Part shown: piece after piece, positions 35,226 through 45,222 of the stretch
Position numbering within the stretch: the first letter of the stretch is position 1
Layout of the letters: each line of letters begins with the position of its first letter
Assembly (NCBI GenBank): GCA_026398815.1
Contig: JAPLSA010000006.1
Span: forward strand, 108,952 to 172,951
DNA: 64,000 nt
From: Gammaproteobacteria bacterium
Lineage (GTDB): Bacteria > Pseudomonadota > Gammaproteobacteria > Nevskiales > Nevskiaceae
Direction of reading: 5' to 3'
Program-made: the position numbers and the translations under genes
Notes under the pieces: generated by a model
Databases searched by the model: none
The model's input: the letters and a program-made list of their open reading frames with translations, nothing else
Told to the model about the DNA's origin: nothing

Positions 35226-35247
35226 GCAGCTCCGAAACCGGAGCTGC
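35226..35247 (-). other. Perfect 9-bp hairpin downstream of alkB-linked rubredoxin
   Basis: GCAGCTCCG and CGGAGCTGC flank a 4-base loop, with 18 bases between this hairpin and the stop codon of the rubredoxin gene at 35266. It precedes the T-run hairpin at 35174-35202. Together they look like tandem 3'-end structures for the alkB-rubredoxin message. Confidence 0.6.
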
Positions 35248-35265
35248 CGGCATCACTGGCGGTTA

Positions 35266-35442
35266 TCAGGCCAGGAGACCGTCGACCTTGACGAAATCGG
35301 CCTTGTCGCGAACCGCGCAATCGGCGCAGGCCCAATCCTCGGGAACCTCGCTCCAGAGCGTGCCGGGCTTGAAGCCTTCGTGCTCGTCACCCTTTTGCTC
35401 GTCGTACTCGTAGCCGCAGCCGGGGCAGCGATAGCGCGCCAT
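35266..35442 (-). CDS. Rubredoxin (AlkG1-like)
   Basis: This 58-residue rubredoxin has Cys pairs CPGCGYEYDE and CADCAVRDKADF. The second pair lacks the usual CG and carries CAVR with an extra residue, which I associate with the AlkG1-type of rubredoxin found in alk clusters that do not themselves reduce AlkB efficiently. It lies 2 bases after the alkB stop, so it is tightly coupled to alkB. Two tandem hairpins follow it. Confidence 0.88.
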   Translation of the reverse strand: MARYRCPGCGYEYDEQKGDEHEGFKPGTLWSEVPEDWACADCAVRDKADFVKVDGLLA

Positions 35443-35444
35443 GA

Positions 35445-36629
35445 TCAGACCCCCGTGGCGGTTTGCCGGCCGGCGCCGTACCGGGCCAGGATCTGCTCGC
35501 GCTTGCTCGGCTGGATGTTGACCCGAGTGATGTCGCCGCCGTAAACCGCGAGCACGCGCTTGTCCATCACCGCCCGCCACAGCGGCGGGAAGTAGGTCAA
35601 GGTGAAGCACAGCGGATAACCCGACGGCAGTTCCGGCGCCTTGTCACTGCGCAGCGCCTGGTAGCAGCGGGTCGGTCGTGCGTGATGATCCGAGTGGCGC
35701 TGCAAGTGGTAAAGCATCAGGTTGGAGACGATGTGGTCGGCGTTCCACGAGTGCTCGGGGCGGCAGCGCTCGAAGCGGCCGTCCGGCAGTTTCTGACGCA
35801 GCAGACCGTAGTGCTCGATGTAGTTGGAGGTCGACAGGAACTGCCAGCCCCAGAACGTCGAGATCAGCAGGAACGGGATGATCACCGGGCCCAGCAGCGC
35901 CAGCGCCGAACCATAGAGCACGGCGGTGATCGCGAACGACTGCAGCAATTCGTTGGACAGGCTCCAGGGGCCCTTGCCGCTGCGCGCCAGACGCACCTTC
36001 TCGTCGCGCCAGGCACGGCCCAGCGCACCCGGAATCTCGCGCAGCACGAAGGCGTACAGCGATTCGCCGAAGCGCGACGAGGCCGGATCGTCCGGCGTCG
36101 CGACATCCTTGTGGTGACCGCGATTGTGCTCGGCCGAGAAGTGCCCGTAGGCGGGCACCGCCAGCACGATCTGCGCGAGGCGCTTCTCGAAGCGGCCGGT
36201 CTTGTGGCCGACTTCGTGGCCGACCACCAGCGCCAGACCATTGGTCAGCGCCACGGACAGGCTGACGCCCAGATACCCGGCCCAGCCGTAGTCCTGGGTG
36301 GCCACCGCCCAGGCGCCGACGATCCAGGTCACGTAGAACAGCGGGATCGAGGCGTAGACCAGAAACTTGTAGTAGCGGTCCGACTCCAGGCTGGGCACGG
36401 CGGCGTCGGGCGGATTGCGCGTATCGCGGCCGACCAGCCAGTCGGCGACCGGCAGCGCCACGTACCAGAGGATCGGCGTGATCCACAGCCAGAGCTTCTG
36501 GCCGGTCGTCGCCGCGAGGTAGACACCGAGTACCGGTGAAAGCGCGACAAACAGCGGCAGCCACCACCAGTGGCGCTTGTCGTCGCGGTAAGCCGCAGCA
36601 GGCTCGGCAGACATCGGGGTCGTACTCAT
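35445..36629 (-). CDS. alkB: Alkane 1-monooxygenase (AlkB family)
   Basis: This 394-residue integral-membrane di-iron hydroxylase oxidises terminal carbons of alkanes, using electrons from rubredoxin. About six spans are visible. The histidine boxes are all present: HEVGHK near residue 137, EHNRGHHKDVATPDDP near 166, NYIEHYG near 269, and LQRHSDHHA near 308. The ATG at 36629 is preceded by AGAGGAG. A divergent AlkS/MalT-type regulator gene faces it. Substrate range (n-alkane or alkyl aromatic) cannot be read from sequence. Confidence 0.96.
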   Translation of the reverse strand: MSTTPMSAEPAAAYRDDKRHWWWLPLFVALSPVLGVYLAATTGQKLWLWITPILWYVALPVADWLVGRDTRNPPDAAVPSLESDRYYKFLVYASIPLFYVTWIVGAWAVATQDYGWAGYLGVSLSVALTNGLALVVGHEVGHKTGRFEKRLAQIVLAVPAYGHFSAEHNRGHHKDVATPDDPASSRFGESLYAFVLREIPGALGRAWRDEKVRLARSGKGPWSLSNELLQSFAITAVLYGSALALLGPVIIPFLLISTFWGWQFLSTSNYIEHYGLLRQKLPDGRFERCRPEHSWNADHIVSNLMLYHLQRHSDHHARPTRCYQALRSDKAPELPSGYPLCFTLTYFPPLWRAVMDKRVLAVYGGDITRVNIQPSKREQILARYGAGRQTATGV

Positions 36630-36725
36630 CGACAGCTCTCCTCTGATTATTGGGGTGCGTGCCAGCCCGCAAGGAAGCACACGGACCGGCGAGGAGAAGC
36701 TTAGAGATGCGCCTTTGTCGAAAAC

Positions 36726-36741
36726 CCGATCCTTGGATCGG
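36726..36741. promoter_or_regulatory. Palindrome in the alkB / regulator divergent region
   Basis: CCGATCC TT GGATCGG, a 16-base palindrome with 7-base arms, lies 97-112 bases upstream of the alkB start and 85 bases upstream of the LuxR-type regulator start. It is the only strong symmetric element in this 196-base region, so it is the best candidate operator for the neighbouring regulator. Confidence 0.45.
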
Positions 36742-36825
36742 TATGCTGCGCGATGCTCGACGTCATCATGCGATCCCCGGCGCGACCGCAGCGCCACCGT
36801 CGCCCTTGAACAGGGAGAACCGTGA

Positions 36826-39594
36826 ATGACCCGACCGGCGCCCGCCGCCCTGCTCGAAGGCCTGATCGCCAGCAAGCTCAGTCCGCCAGTCCGCGACGCT
36901 CGGGCGATCTCGCATGGCGACGTCGTTCGCCGCGCCGTCGACGGCCTGCCGGACAGCCGCCTGATCGCCATCGTTGCGCCGGCCGGCTCCGGCAAGTCGA
37001 GCCTGATGACCGAGCTGCTGGGCGCCTGCAGCGAGCGCGGCATTGCCGTTACCTGGCTCGGGCTCGATGCCGAGGAAAACGATCCAGCCACCTTCGCACG
37101 CTACTTCATCAGCGCCGTGCAGGGCTTGAGCCCCGGCTTCGCCGATGACGAGCTGATCGCACTCGGCGCCAACCCGGTACGCGACTTCGATTCCCTGTTC
37201 GACCGCCTCGGCAGCCGGCTCGGCGGACTGACGCTGCCGGCCGCGATCTTCATCGACGACTTCCAGCATCTGGTCGCCGCGTCGATCCTGCGCTTCGTCG
37301 ATCGCCTGCTGGCACACCTGCCGCGCCAGCTGTCGCTGATCATCGCCAGCCGCCATCGCCTGCCGCTGCAGCTCGGCCGGCTGCTGGTCGCCGGGCAGCT
37401 GATCGAGGTCGGACAGGACGAGCTGAATTTCGATCGCAGCCAGACCGAGCAGTTCCTGCAGCGCTATCACCAGCTGGAACTGTCGGCGACCGACATCGAC
37501 ACGCTGCTGCATTCCACCGAAGGCTGGCCGACCGGCGTGCAGCTGGCCGCGCTGGCGCTGCGCCGGCACCAGGGCGACGCGGCCGATCTGCTGAAGACAT
37601 TTTCCGGACGCGATCGCGACCTGACCCGTTACCTGGTCGAAAGCGTGATCCGAGCCCAGCCGGCCCAGGTCCGCGACTTCCTGCTGCGCAGCTCGCCGCT
37701 GCGACGGATGAACGCCGCGCTCTGCGCCGCCACCACCGGCGCCGCCGACAGCCGCCGCATGCTCGACGACATCGGCCGCGCCAACCTGTTCCTGATCGCG
37801 CTCGACCGCGAAGGCCAGTGGCACCGCTACCACCACCTGTTCGCCGAATTCCTGCAGCACGAGTTCCGCAGCACCGATCCCGACGGCTATCGGGCCGCCT
37901 GCCGGCAGGCCGCCACCTGGTGCGCAGCGCACGACCAGCCGGGCGAGGCGATCCGCTATGCCCTCGACGGCAGCCATTTCGAACAGGCCGCCGAGCTGAT
38001 CGCCGGCCACGCGATCCGCGCCTCGCTGTTCCGCGGCGACCACTACACGGTGCTCGACTGGTTGCGCGTGCTGCCCGCCGAGTTCCATGCCCAGCGACCG
38101 GAAATCCTGCTCAGCCATGCCTGGGCCTCGGCGTTCTCGCGCGATACCCGGCGGGCGATGGCCGTGTCCCAGCAGGCCATCGACATCCTGTCCGGCCCGG
38201 CGCTGACCCCGTGGAACCTCGGCGAGGACGCACGCGCCCGCTGGCTGCTCTGGGCGCAGACCGTGCAGGCCGCCACCAAGGCCTGTTCCGACGACATCGA
38301 CGACTGCGTCGAGCGCGCCACGACACTGCTGCCGAAGGTGCCGCCCAGCGAACCGTTCCTGATCGCCACGCTGTCGAACTGCCTGAGCTACGGCTATTTC
38401 GCGCGCCGCGATTTCGACCGCAGCCATCAGCATGCCCTTGCGGCCCATGCGCACGGGCATCGCGCCGATTCGGCCTACCTGTCGGCCTGGGGCGATTTCC
38501 TGCACGGCCTGATCGACGTCGAGCGCGGCGAACTGCACGCGGCCAGCCGGATCGGCCAGCATCTGCATCGCGACTCGCAAGGCCTCGGACTCGGCCAGCG
38601 CAGCTATGTCGCCGGGCTGTCGGCCGTGCTCGATGCCGAGATCGCCGTGCAGCGCTGCGACTACGAACAGGCGGCGCTGCACATCGACGCCAGCCGGGCG
38701 TTCAAGGAGATCTTCGGTCCGGTCGAGCCCCAGCTGGTGGCGGTGCGCTGCGAAGCCCGGCTGCAAGCGCAGCGGCAGCGCATCGACCTGGCCACACAGC
38801 TGCTGCAGGAAGGCCAGGACTCGGCGCTACGCGAGCAGCATCGCCGCCTGTATCTGGCGCTGGCCCTGGAGGAAACCGCGCTGCAGCTGACTGCTGGCGA
38901 TATCGGTGCCGCCGCCGCGATCACCCGGCGCACCCGGCTGCTCGATGCCGGCGACGACTTACCGCGCGCCCAGCGCGACGCGCTGAAACTGATCGACGCC
39001 CGCTTCCGGCTCGCCTGCGGCGACACCCGGGCTGCGGTGCGTCTGCTGACCGGACTTCAGCAGGCCCGCGGCGCCGAAGCCCACGGTGGTTTTGCCCTCA
39101 GCGTGAGCACCCATCGCGCGGTCGGTCTATGGGAACTCGGCCAGCATCAAGAGGCGGCCCGGCAGCTGGACCGCGCACTGAACGCCGCCGCGAGTGAATT
39201 CCACGCCTACCCGATTGCCGCCGCCGGTCGCGCCCTGCTGCCGATCCTCGACGCGATCGACGGCCGGCGCCGCGATGCCGCGACGCAGGACCTGCGTCCG
39301 CTGCTCCACTTGCAGGGCTGGCTACGCACCCAGCTGCAGGGCAACAGCCGTCAGGATCCTGCGGAGATCACCGTGGAACGGAGCCTGCCCGGCGACTGCA
39401 TCGAAGCGCTGACCAGCCGCGAGATCGAACTGCTGCGCCTGCTGCACGCAGGCCTGAGCAACCAGACGCTCGCCGACACCCTGCTGGTCTCGGTGTCGAC
39501 GATCAAGTGGCATCTGCACAACGTCTACGAGAAGCTCGGCGTCGGCAGCCGCGGTGCCGCCGTAGCCATCGCGATCCGGCTGGGGCTGATCTGA
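36826..39594 (+). CDS. MalT/AlkS-type LuxR-family ATP-dependent regulator
   Basis: This 922-residue regulator of the MalT/AlkS class is likely the activator of alkB. A P-loop NTPase domain has Walker A APAGSGKSS near residue 51 and an acidic IFIDDFQHL stretch near residue 142. The middle 500 residues are Ala/Leu-rich helical repeats (TPR-like). The C-terminal LuxR HTH spans about 858-912: LTSREIELLRLLHAG, then VSVSTIKWHLHNVYEKLG. AlkS is about 880 residues. GGGAG precedes the ATG at 36826. It is divergent from alkB. Confidence 0.9.
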   Translation: MTRPAPAALLEGLIASKLSPPVRDARAISHGDVVRRAVDGLPDSRLIAIVAPAGSGKSSLMTELLGACSERGIAVTWLGLDAEENDPATFARYFISAVQGLSPGFADDELIALGANPVRDFDSLFDRLGSRLGGLTLPAAIFIDDFQHLVAASILRFVDRLLAHLPRQLSLIIASRHRLPLQLGRLLVAGQLIEVGQDELNFDRSQTEQFLQRYHQLELSATDIDTLLHSTEGWPTGVQLAALALRRHQGDAADLLKTFSGRDRDLTRYLVESVIRAQPAQVRDFLLRSSPLRRMNAALCAATTGAADSRRMLDDIGRANLFLIALDREGQWHRYHHLFAEFLQHEFRSTDPDGYRAACRQAATWCAAHDQPGEAIRYALDGSHFEQAAELIAGHAIRASLFRGDHYTVLDWLRVLPAEFHAQRPEILLSHAWASAFSRDTRRAMAVSQQAIDILSGPALTPWNLGEDARARWLLWAQTVQAATKACSDDIDDCVERATTLLPKVPPSEPFLIATLSNCLSYGYFARRDFDRSHQHALAAHAHGHRADSAYLSAWGDFLHGLIDVERGELHAASRIGQHLHRDSQGLGLGQRSYVAGLSAVLDAEIAVQRCDYEQAALHIDASRAFKEIFGPVEPQLVAVRCEARLQAQRQRIDLATQLLQEGQDSALREQHRRLYLALALEETALQLTAGDIGAAAAITRRTRLLDAGDDLPRAQRDALKLIDARFRLACGDTRAAVRLLTGLQQARGAEAHGGFALSVSTHRAVGLWELGQHQEAARQLDRALNAAASEFHAYPIAAAGRALLPILDAIDGRRRDAATQDLRPLLHLQGWLRTQLQGNSRQDPAEITVERSLPGDCIEALTSREIELLRLLHAGLSNQTLADTLLVSVSTIKWHLHNVYEKLGVGSRGAAVAIAIRLGLI

Positions 39595-39678
39595 GCACTC
39601 CGGCTATCGCCGCTGACAATTCCGAGCGTGCCCGTGAAGGCCGTGGGCTGATCGACGCGCCGAAGCCGGATGCGCGGC

Positions 39679-39993
39679 TCAGCCGACCACAACCTCGCTG
39701 ATCTGCATGACCGGGACCAGATCCGTGTAGTTCGATACATCGCCCAGAATCGCTTTAGCGTGCGGCCCGAAGCCGGCCTGGAAGGCCTGCAGCGATTCGC
39801 AGTGGATGTGGCACATGGCGATGTAAGGTGCCGGAGCACCGGGTTTGCCGCCGGCCAGCCCCTTGTCGATCGCGTACGACAGGCAGTGCTCGCCCATCAG
39901 CCGCAGCAGCAGGGGCATGTGCTGATTACGGTAGTAGTCGTGATCGAAACGGGCACCAGGGGTATTCGGGTAGATGACGCTGACCTTGATCAC
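39679..39993 (-). CDS. EthD family protein (last gene of the paa operon)
   Basis: This 104-residue dimeric alpha/beta-barrel protein has the EthD pattern: KVSVIYPNTPGARFDHDYY at the start, then HMPLLLRLMG. The start codon is GTG at 39993, preceded by AGGAG at the right spacing. It lies 31 bases after paaJ in the same direction, so it is probably the last gene of the paa operon. EthD-type proteins are needed by some oxidative degradation systems with unknown mechanism; no function is assigned here. Confidence 0.85.
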   Translation of the reverse strand: MIKVSVIYPNTPGARFDHDYYRNQHMPLLLRLMGEHCLSYAIDKGLAGGKPGAPAPYIAMCHIHCESLQAFQAGFGPHAKAILGDVSNYTDLVPVMQISEVVVG

Positions 39994-40024
39994 GGTCTTT
40001 AACTCCTGACAGAGGGCTTGGGTG

Positions 40025-41230
<1,206 letters not shown>

Positions 41231-41278
41231 GTTGGAATCCGGGAATCGGGGGACAACGAAAGAGGATTGATGCCGGCC

Positions 41279-42613
41279 TTAAGCTGCTGCCGGCTCGCCT
41301 TTCGGCCGCCGGTCGACGACGCGCCGGGCCTTGCCGATCGAGCGTTCCAGCGTCTCGGGCGCGCCCAGGTGGACCTTGATCGAGATGCCGACATAGGTCT
41401 TGACCAGATGCTGCAGCTCCTTGCTGACCGCACCACGGTCGTCGTCGCCGAGATGGCCGGCGTCCGGCACCAGCTCGACATGCACGGCCACTGCATCGAG
41501 ATTGCCTTCCCGGCTGACCTCGATCAGGTAGTTCGGCGCCAGTTGCGGCAGGCGCAGCAGCAGCTCCTCGATCTGCGTCGGGAACACATTGACGCCGCGG
41601 ATGATCAACATGTCGTCGGATCTTCCGGTGATCTTGTCCATGCGCCGCATGCTGCGCGAGGTCGGCGGCAGCAGGCGGGTCAGGTCGCGGGTGCGATAGC
41701 GGATGATCGGCAGCGCTTCCTTGGTCAAGGACGTGAATACCAGCTCGCCCGGCTCGCCATCGGCCACCGGAACGCCGGTCACCGGATCAACGATCTCGGG
41801 ATAGAAGTGGTCTTCCCAGATGACGGGTCCGTCCTTGGATTCGATGCACTCGCTGGCGACACCCGGCCCCATCACTTCCGACAGCCCATAGATGTCGACG
41901 GCGTCGATGTCGGCGCGAGTCTCGATCTCGCGGCGCATCGCGTTGGTCCATGGCTCGGCGCCGAAAATGCCGGCGCGCAGGCTTGAGGCCGCCGGATCCA
42001 GGCCCTGGCGCTGGAACTCCTCGATCAGGTTCAGCATGTAGCTCGGCGTCACCATGATCAGGTCTGGCCTGAAGTCGGTGATCAGCTGGACCTGCTTCTC
42101 GGTCTGGCCCCCGGACATCGGGATCACCGTGCAGCCGAGCTTCTCGGCACCGTAGTGCGCACCCATGCCGCCGGTGAACAGGCCATAGCCATAGGCGATG
42201 TGCATGATGTCTCCGGGGCCGCCGCCTGCGGCACGAATGCTGCGCGCCACGAGCCCGGCCCAGGTGTCGATGTCCTGCCGCGTATAACCGACCACGGTCG
42301 GCTTGCCGGTGGTGCCGCTGGAGGCATGGATGCGCACCACCTGCTCCCGCGGCACGGCGAACAGGCCGAACGGGTAGTGATCGCGCAGCACCGATTTGGT
42401 GGTGAACGGAAACTTCGCCAGATCGCCGAGCGTCCGCAGATCGTCCGGGTGGACACCAGCGGCGTCGAAAGCCTGCCGGTAGTGGCCGACGTTCGCATAG
42501 GCGTGATGCAGGGTTGCGCGCAAGCGTTCGAGCTGCAGCGCGGCGATCTCATCGCGGCTGGCGCGCTCGATCGGATCGAGCGGTACCTGCCTGGGGCTGT
42601 GGCGCGGGGTCAT
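41279..42613 (-). CDS. paaK: Phenylacetate-CoA ligase
   Basis: PaaK activates phenylacetate to phenylacetyl-CoA with ATP, the entry step of the pathway and the junction with styrene degradation. It is 444 residues; the ATG at 42613 has GAGGAG upstream, and the longer frame lacks a start signal. ANL-superfamily motifs: ASSGTTGKPT (P-loop, near residue 98), EDHFYPEI, and GRSDDMLIIRGVNVFP in the C-terminal hinge. Adenylation and thioester states share this fold. It lies 134 bases after paaI. Confidence 0.95.
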   Translation of the reverse strand: MTPRHSPRQVPLDPIERASRDEIAALQLERLRATLHHAYANVGHYRQAFDAAGVHPDDLRTLGDLAKFPFTTKSVLRDHYPFGLFAVPREQVVRIHASSGTTGKPTVVGYTRQDIDTWAGLVARSIRAAGGGPGDIMHIAYGYGLFTGGMGAHYGAEKLGCTVIPMSGGQTEKQVQLITDFRPDLIMVTPSYMLNLIEEFQRQGLDPAASSLRAGIFGAEPWTNAMRREIETRADIDAVDIYGLSEVMGPGVASECIESKDGPVIWEDHFYPEIVDPVTGVPVADGEPGELVFTSLTKEALPIIRYRTRDLTRLLPPTSRSMRRMDKITGRSDDMLIIRGVNVFPTQIEELLLRLPQLAPNYLIEVSREGNLDAVAVHVELVPDAGHLGDDDRGAVSKELQHLVKTYVGISIKVHLGAPETLERSIGKARRVVDRRPKGEPAAA

Positions 42614-42747
42614 GGTCTGGTTTCTCCTCTTGTCGTGGGCGTTGCTGCCCGCATCGGGCGCAACGTTTCTTGTTCCAGCGTGCTGCGGCCGCAAAGGCGA
42701 TGCATGACCACCCGTGCGCGCCGCTGTGTAGACCGTGCAGCGCCGCT

Positions 42748-43206
42748 TCAGGCTTGCTTGGTCGCGATCACCGAGCCACCAATCTTCAGCGACTTGCCTC
42801 GGAACAGCGCCAGCACTTCGCCGGCCGCGTCGGTAACGATGACGTCGTAGATGCCGCTCTTGCCGCTGCGCGCGCGCTCGACAGCGGTGGCGGTCAGCCG
42901 GTCGCCTTCACGGCCCGCGCGCAGGAACTCGATCGAGCAGCCAGCCGCCACTGCGGCTTCGTCGCGGCTATTGCAGGCGAAAGCGAACGCGGAATCGGCG
43001 AGCGCGAACAAGGTTCCGCCGTGGCAGGTGCCGTAGCCGTTGAGCATGTCGCGGCGCACGGTCATGGTCATGGTCGCGAAGCCGGGGCCGATGTCGGTGA
43101 GCACCGCACCCATCGCCTTCGAGGCCTCGTCGCGGGCATACATGGCGTCGGCGCTGGCACGGGCGACGGCGAGTGCAGCGCTGTCTTCATTGGTGGATTC
43201 AGTCAT
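42748..43206 (-). CDS. paaI: Hotdog thioesterase PaaI
   Basis: This 152-residue hotdog-fold acyl-CoA thioesterase clears dead-end phenylacetyl-CoA derivatives. The signature YGTCHGGTLFALADSAFAFA contains the family's HGG and catalytic Asp. The start overlaps the upstream thioesterase stop (ATGA). Confidence 0.92.
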   Translation of the reverse strand: MTESTNEDSAALAVARASADAMYARDEASKAMGAVLTDIGPGFATMTMTVRRDMLNGYGTCHGGTLFALADSAFAFACNSRDEAAVAAGCSIEFLRAGREGDRLTATAVERARSGKSGIYDVIVTDAAGEVLALFRGKSLKIGGSVIATKQA

Positions 43207-43670
43207 GACGTGGTCCTGGTGGCCTGGGCCTTGCGCTGATCGCGACGGCGTTCGGCTTCGGTCCAGCGTCGGCGTTCGTCATCGCTGTCCAGCACCAGCG
43301 GCGGCACCGCCGCCGGCTTCTTGTGATCGTCGAGCGCGACCATCGTGAAATAGCAGCTGTTGGTGTGGCGGCGTTCGCCACTGCGCAGGTTCTCGGCCTC
43401 CACGCGAATGCCGACTTCCATCGAGCTGCGCCCGGTGTGGTTGATCGCCGCCTTGAAGGTCACCAGATCGCCGACGTGGATCGGCTCCTTGAAAAACATC
43501 TGGTCGACCGACAAGGTCACCACGTAGCGGCGGCTGTAGCGCGCCGCACAGGCGTAGGCCACGCCGTCGAGCAGCGACAGGATGCGGCCGCCATGGACAT
43601 TGCCGCTGAAATTCGCGCTGTCGGCGGTCATCAGCACGTTCATCACCAGCTGCTTGGTCGATTCACTCAT
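43203..43670 (-). CDS. YciA-type acyl-CoA thioesterase in the paa operon
   Basis: This 155-residue hotdog thioesterase with the segment FSGNVHGGRILSLLDGVAY is of the YciA/cytosolic acyl-CoA thioesterase type. It ends in a Lys/Arg-rich tail (RRRDQRKAQATR). I start at the ATG at 43670 (MSESTKQL). It is next to paaI, giving the operon two different hotdog enzymes, which is not usual in the E. coli paa cluster. It lies 13 bases after paaH and may remove CoA from acyl intermediates that build up. Confidence 0.86.
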   Translation of the reverse strand: MSESTKQLVMNVLMTADSANFSGNVHGGRILSLLDGVAYACAARYSRRYVVTLSVDQMFFKEPIHVGDLVTFKAAINHTGRSSMEVGIRVEAENLRSGERRHTNSCYFTMVALDDHKKPAAVPPLVLDSDDERRRWTEAERRRDQRKAQATRTTS

Positions 43671-43683
43671 CTGCGGGTTCCGG

Positions 43684-45222
43684 TCATGGCCTGGGGGAGG
43701 CCAGAACCGCATGCCGCAAACGTGCCGATGCGCGATAGCGCGGCTCGCCGTAGTGCGCGTGCAGATGATCGAGCGCCGCCAGCACCCGATCGAGCCCGAT
43801 CCGCTGCGCCCATTCCACCGGGCCGATCGGGTAGTTCACGCCGCCGCGCATCGCGATATCCACCGCCTCGAGGCTGCAGACCTGCTGGTGCACGGCATCG
43901 AAGGCCTCGTTGGCCAGCATCGCCACCGTGCGCAGCACCGCCAGCCCCGGCGAATCGGCGAGCACCGACACCGCAAGACCGGCCGATTGCAGCATGCCGA
44001 TCACCGCATCGCGCGCCACGTCGGAGCAGTGCGCCGACACGCCGATCGCCGCCCGTCTGGCCGTGGCCGGGTCCAGCATCAGGTCGATCGTCACCACCGC
44101 CGGCAGGCCCAGCGCGGCGGCGATGGCGGTGGCACTGCGGCCGTCGCTGGCGAAAACAGCGGTGTGCTCGTCGAGGGTGGCGATGCGGCCATCGGCAGCG
44201 CTGCTCAAGGTCTGCAGCGGCTGCGCCGCCGAGGCGTACATGCGCTTCGACAGCGCCGCGCCGACCGGATGGCCGAGGTTCAGCGCGATCCGCCACGGCC
44301 GCGGCTGCGGGCCGGCGGTGGCGGCTTCGGCCTTCGGCGCGCCGTCGCGATAGTCGTAGAAGCCGCGTCCGCTCTTGCGGCCCAGATGACCGGCCTGCAC
44401 CAGTTCCAGCTGCACGAACGACGGCGCAAAGCGCGGATCGCCGTAGTAGGCGTCGAACACGCTACGGGTGACCGCATAGTTCACGTCGTGGCCGATCAGG
44501 TCCATCAGCTCGCAGGGCCCCATGCGAAAGCCGCCGGCGTCGCGGATCACGGCGTCGAGCGTCGCCGCATCGCAAACCCCTTCCTGCAATAGCCGCAGGC
44601 CTTCCGCATAGAACGGCCGGGCGACGCGGTTAACGATGAAACCGGGCGTGGAGCGCGCCCGCACCGGCGTCTTGCCCCAGGCAGCGCTGGTGGCGAACAC
44701 GGTGTCGGCCACTGCCGCATCGGTGGCCCGGCCGGCGATCACTTCGACCAGCGGCATCAGCGGCGCCGGGTTGAAGAAATGCAGGCCGACCAGCCGCTCC
44801 GGCCGCTGCAGCGCCGCGCCGATCGCAGTGATCGAGATCGACGAGGTATTGGTGGCCAGGATCGCGTCATCGGCCAGACGCGCTTCCAGCTCGGTGAACA
44901 GCGCCCGCTTGACCTCGAGGTCTTCGACGATCGCTTCGACCACCAGCTTGGCGTCGCGCAGATCGTCCAACGTGCCGGCCGCACGCAACGCTGCACAGGC
45001 CGCCGCTGCACGCTCGGGCGTCAGGCGGCCCTTGGTGGCCAGCTTGTCGATCTGCGCGCGGATGCCGGCGATCGCCGTGTCCGCCGCACCCGGCCGCAAG
45101 TCGTGCAGCCAGACCGGATGACCGGCCAGAGCCGCGACCTGCGCGATGCCGGCGCCCATCGCGCCAGCGCCGATCACCGCCACCGCGGCGCTGGCTGGCA
45201 GGGCGGTGCAGGCTTCGCTCAT
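43684..45222 (-). CDS. paaH: 3-Hydroxyadipyl-CoA dehydrogenase
   Basis: PaaH oxidises 3-hydroxyadipyl-CoA to 3-oxoadipyl-CoA with NAD+. It has 512 residues: an N-terminal Rossmann domain (AVIGAGAMGAGIAQ, then the strand end VWLHD) and two C-terminal 3HCDH domains. The catalytic His/Glu segment is LVGLHFFNPAPLMPLVEVI. The start overlaps the acyl-CoA dehydrogenase stop (ATGA). It is somewhat longer than the E. coli protein (475), mainly in its C-terminal half. Confidence 0.93.
   Translation of the reverse strand: MSEACTALPASAAVAVIGAGAMGAGIAQVAALAGHPVWLHDLRPGAADTAIAGIRAQIDKLATKGRLTPERAAAACAALRAAGTLDDLRDAKLVVEAIVEDLEVKRALFTELEARLADDAILATNTSSISITAIGAALQRPERLVGLHFFNPAPLMPLVEVIAGRATDAAVADTVFATSAAWGKTPVRARSTPGFIVNRVARPFYAEGLRLLQEGVCDAATLDAVIRDAGGFRMGPCELMDLIGHDVNYAVTRSVFDAYYGDPRFAPSFVQLELVQAGHLGRKSGRGFYDYRDGAPKAEAATAGPQPRPWRIALNLGHPVGAALSKRMYASAAQPLQTLSSAADGRIATLDEHTAVFASDGRSATAIAAALGLPAVVTIDLMLDPATARRAAIGVSAHCSDVARDAVIGMLQSAGLAVSVLADSPGLAVLRTVAMLANEAFDAVHQQVCSLEAVDIAMRGGVNYPIGPVEWAQRIGLDRVLAALDHLHAHYGEPRYRASARLRHAVLASPRP

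Noticed and set aside
35266..35610. Longer version of the alkB-linked rubredoxin starting at 35610
   Set aside because: The extra N-terminal part lies inside alkB; the Cys-motif protein begins naturally at 35442.
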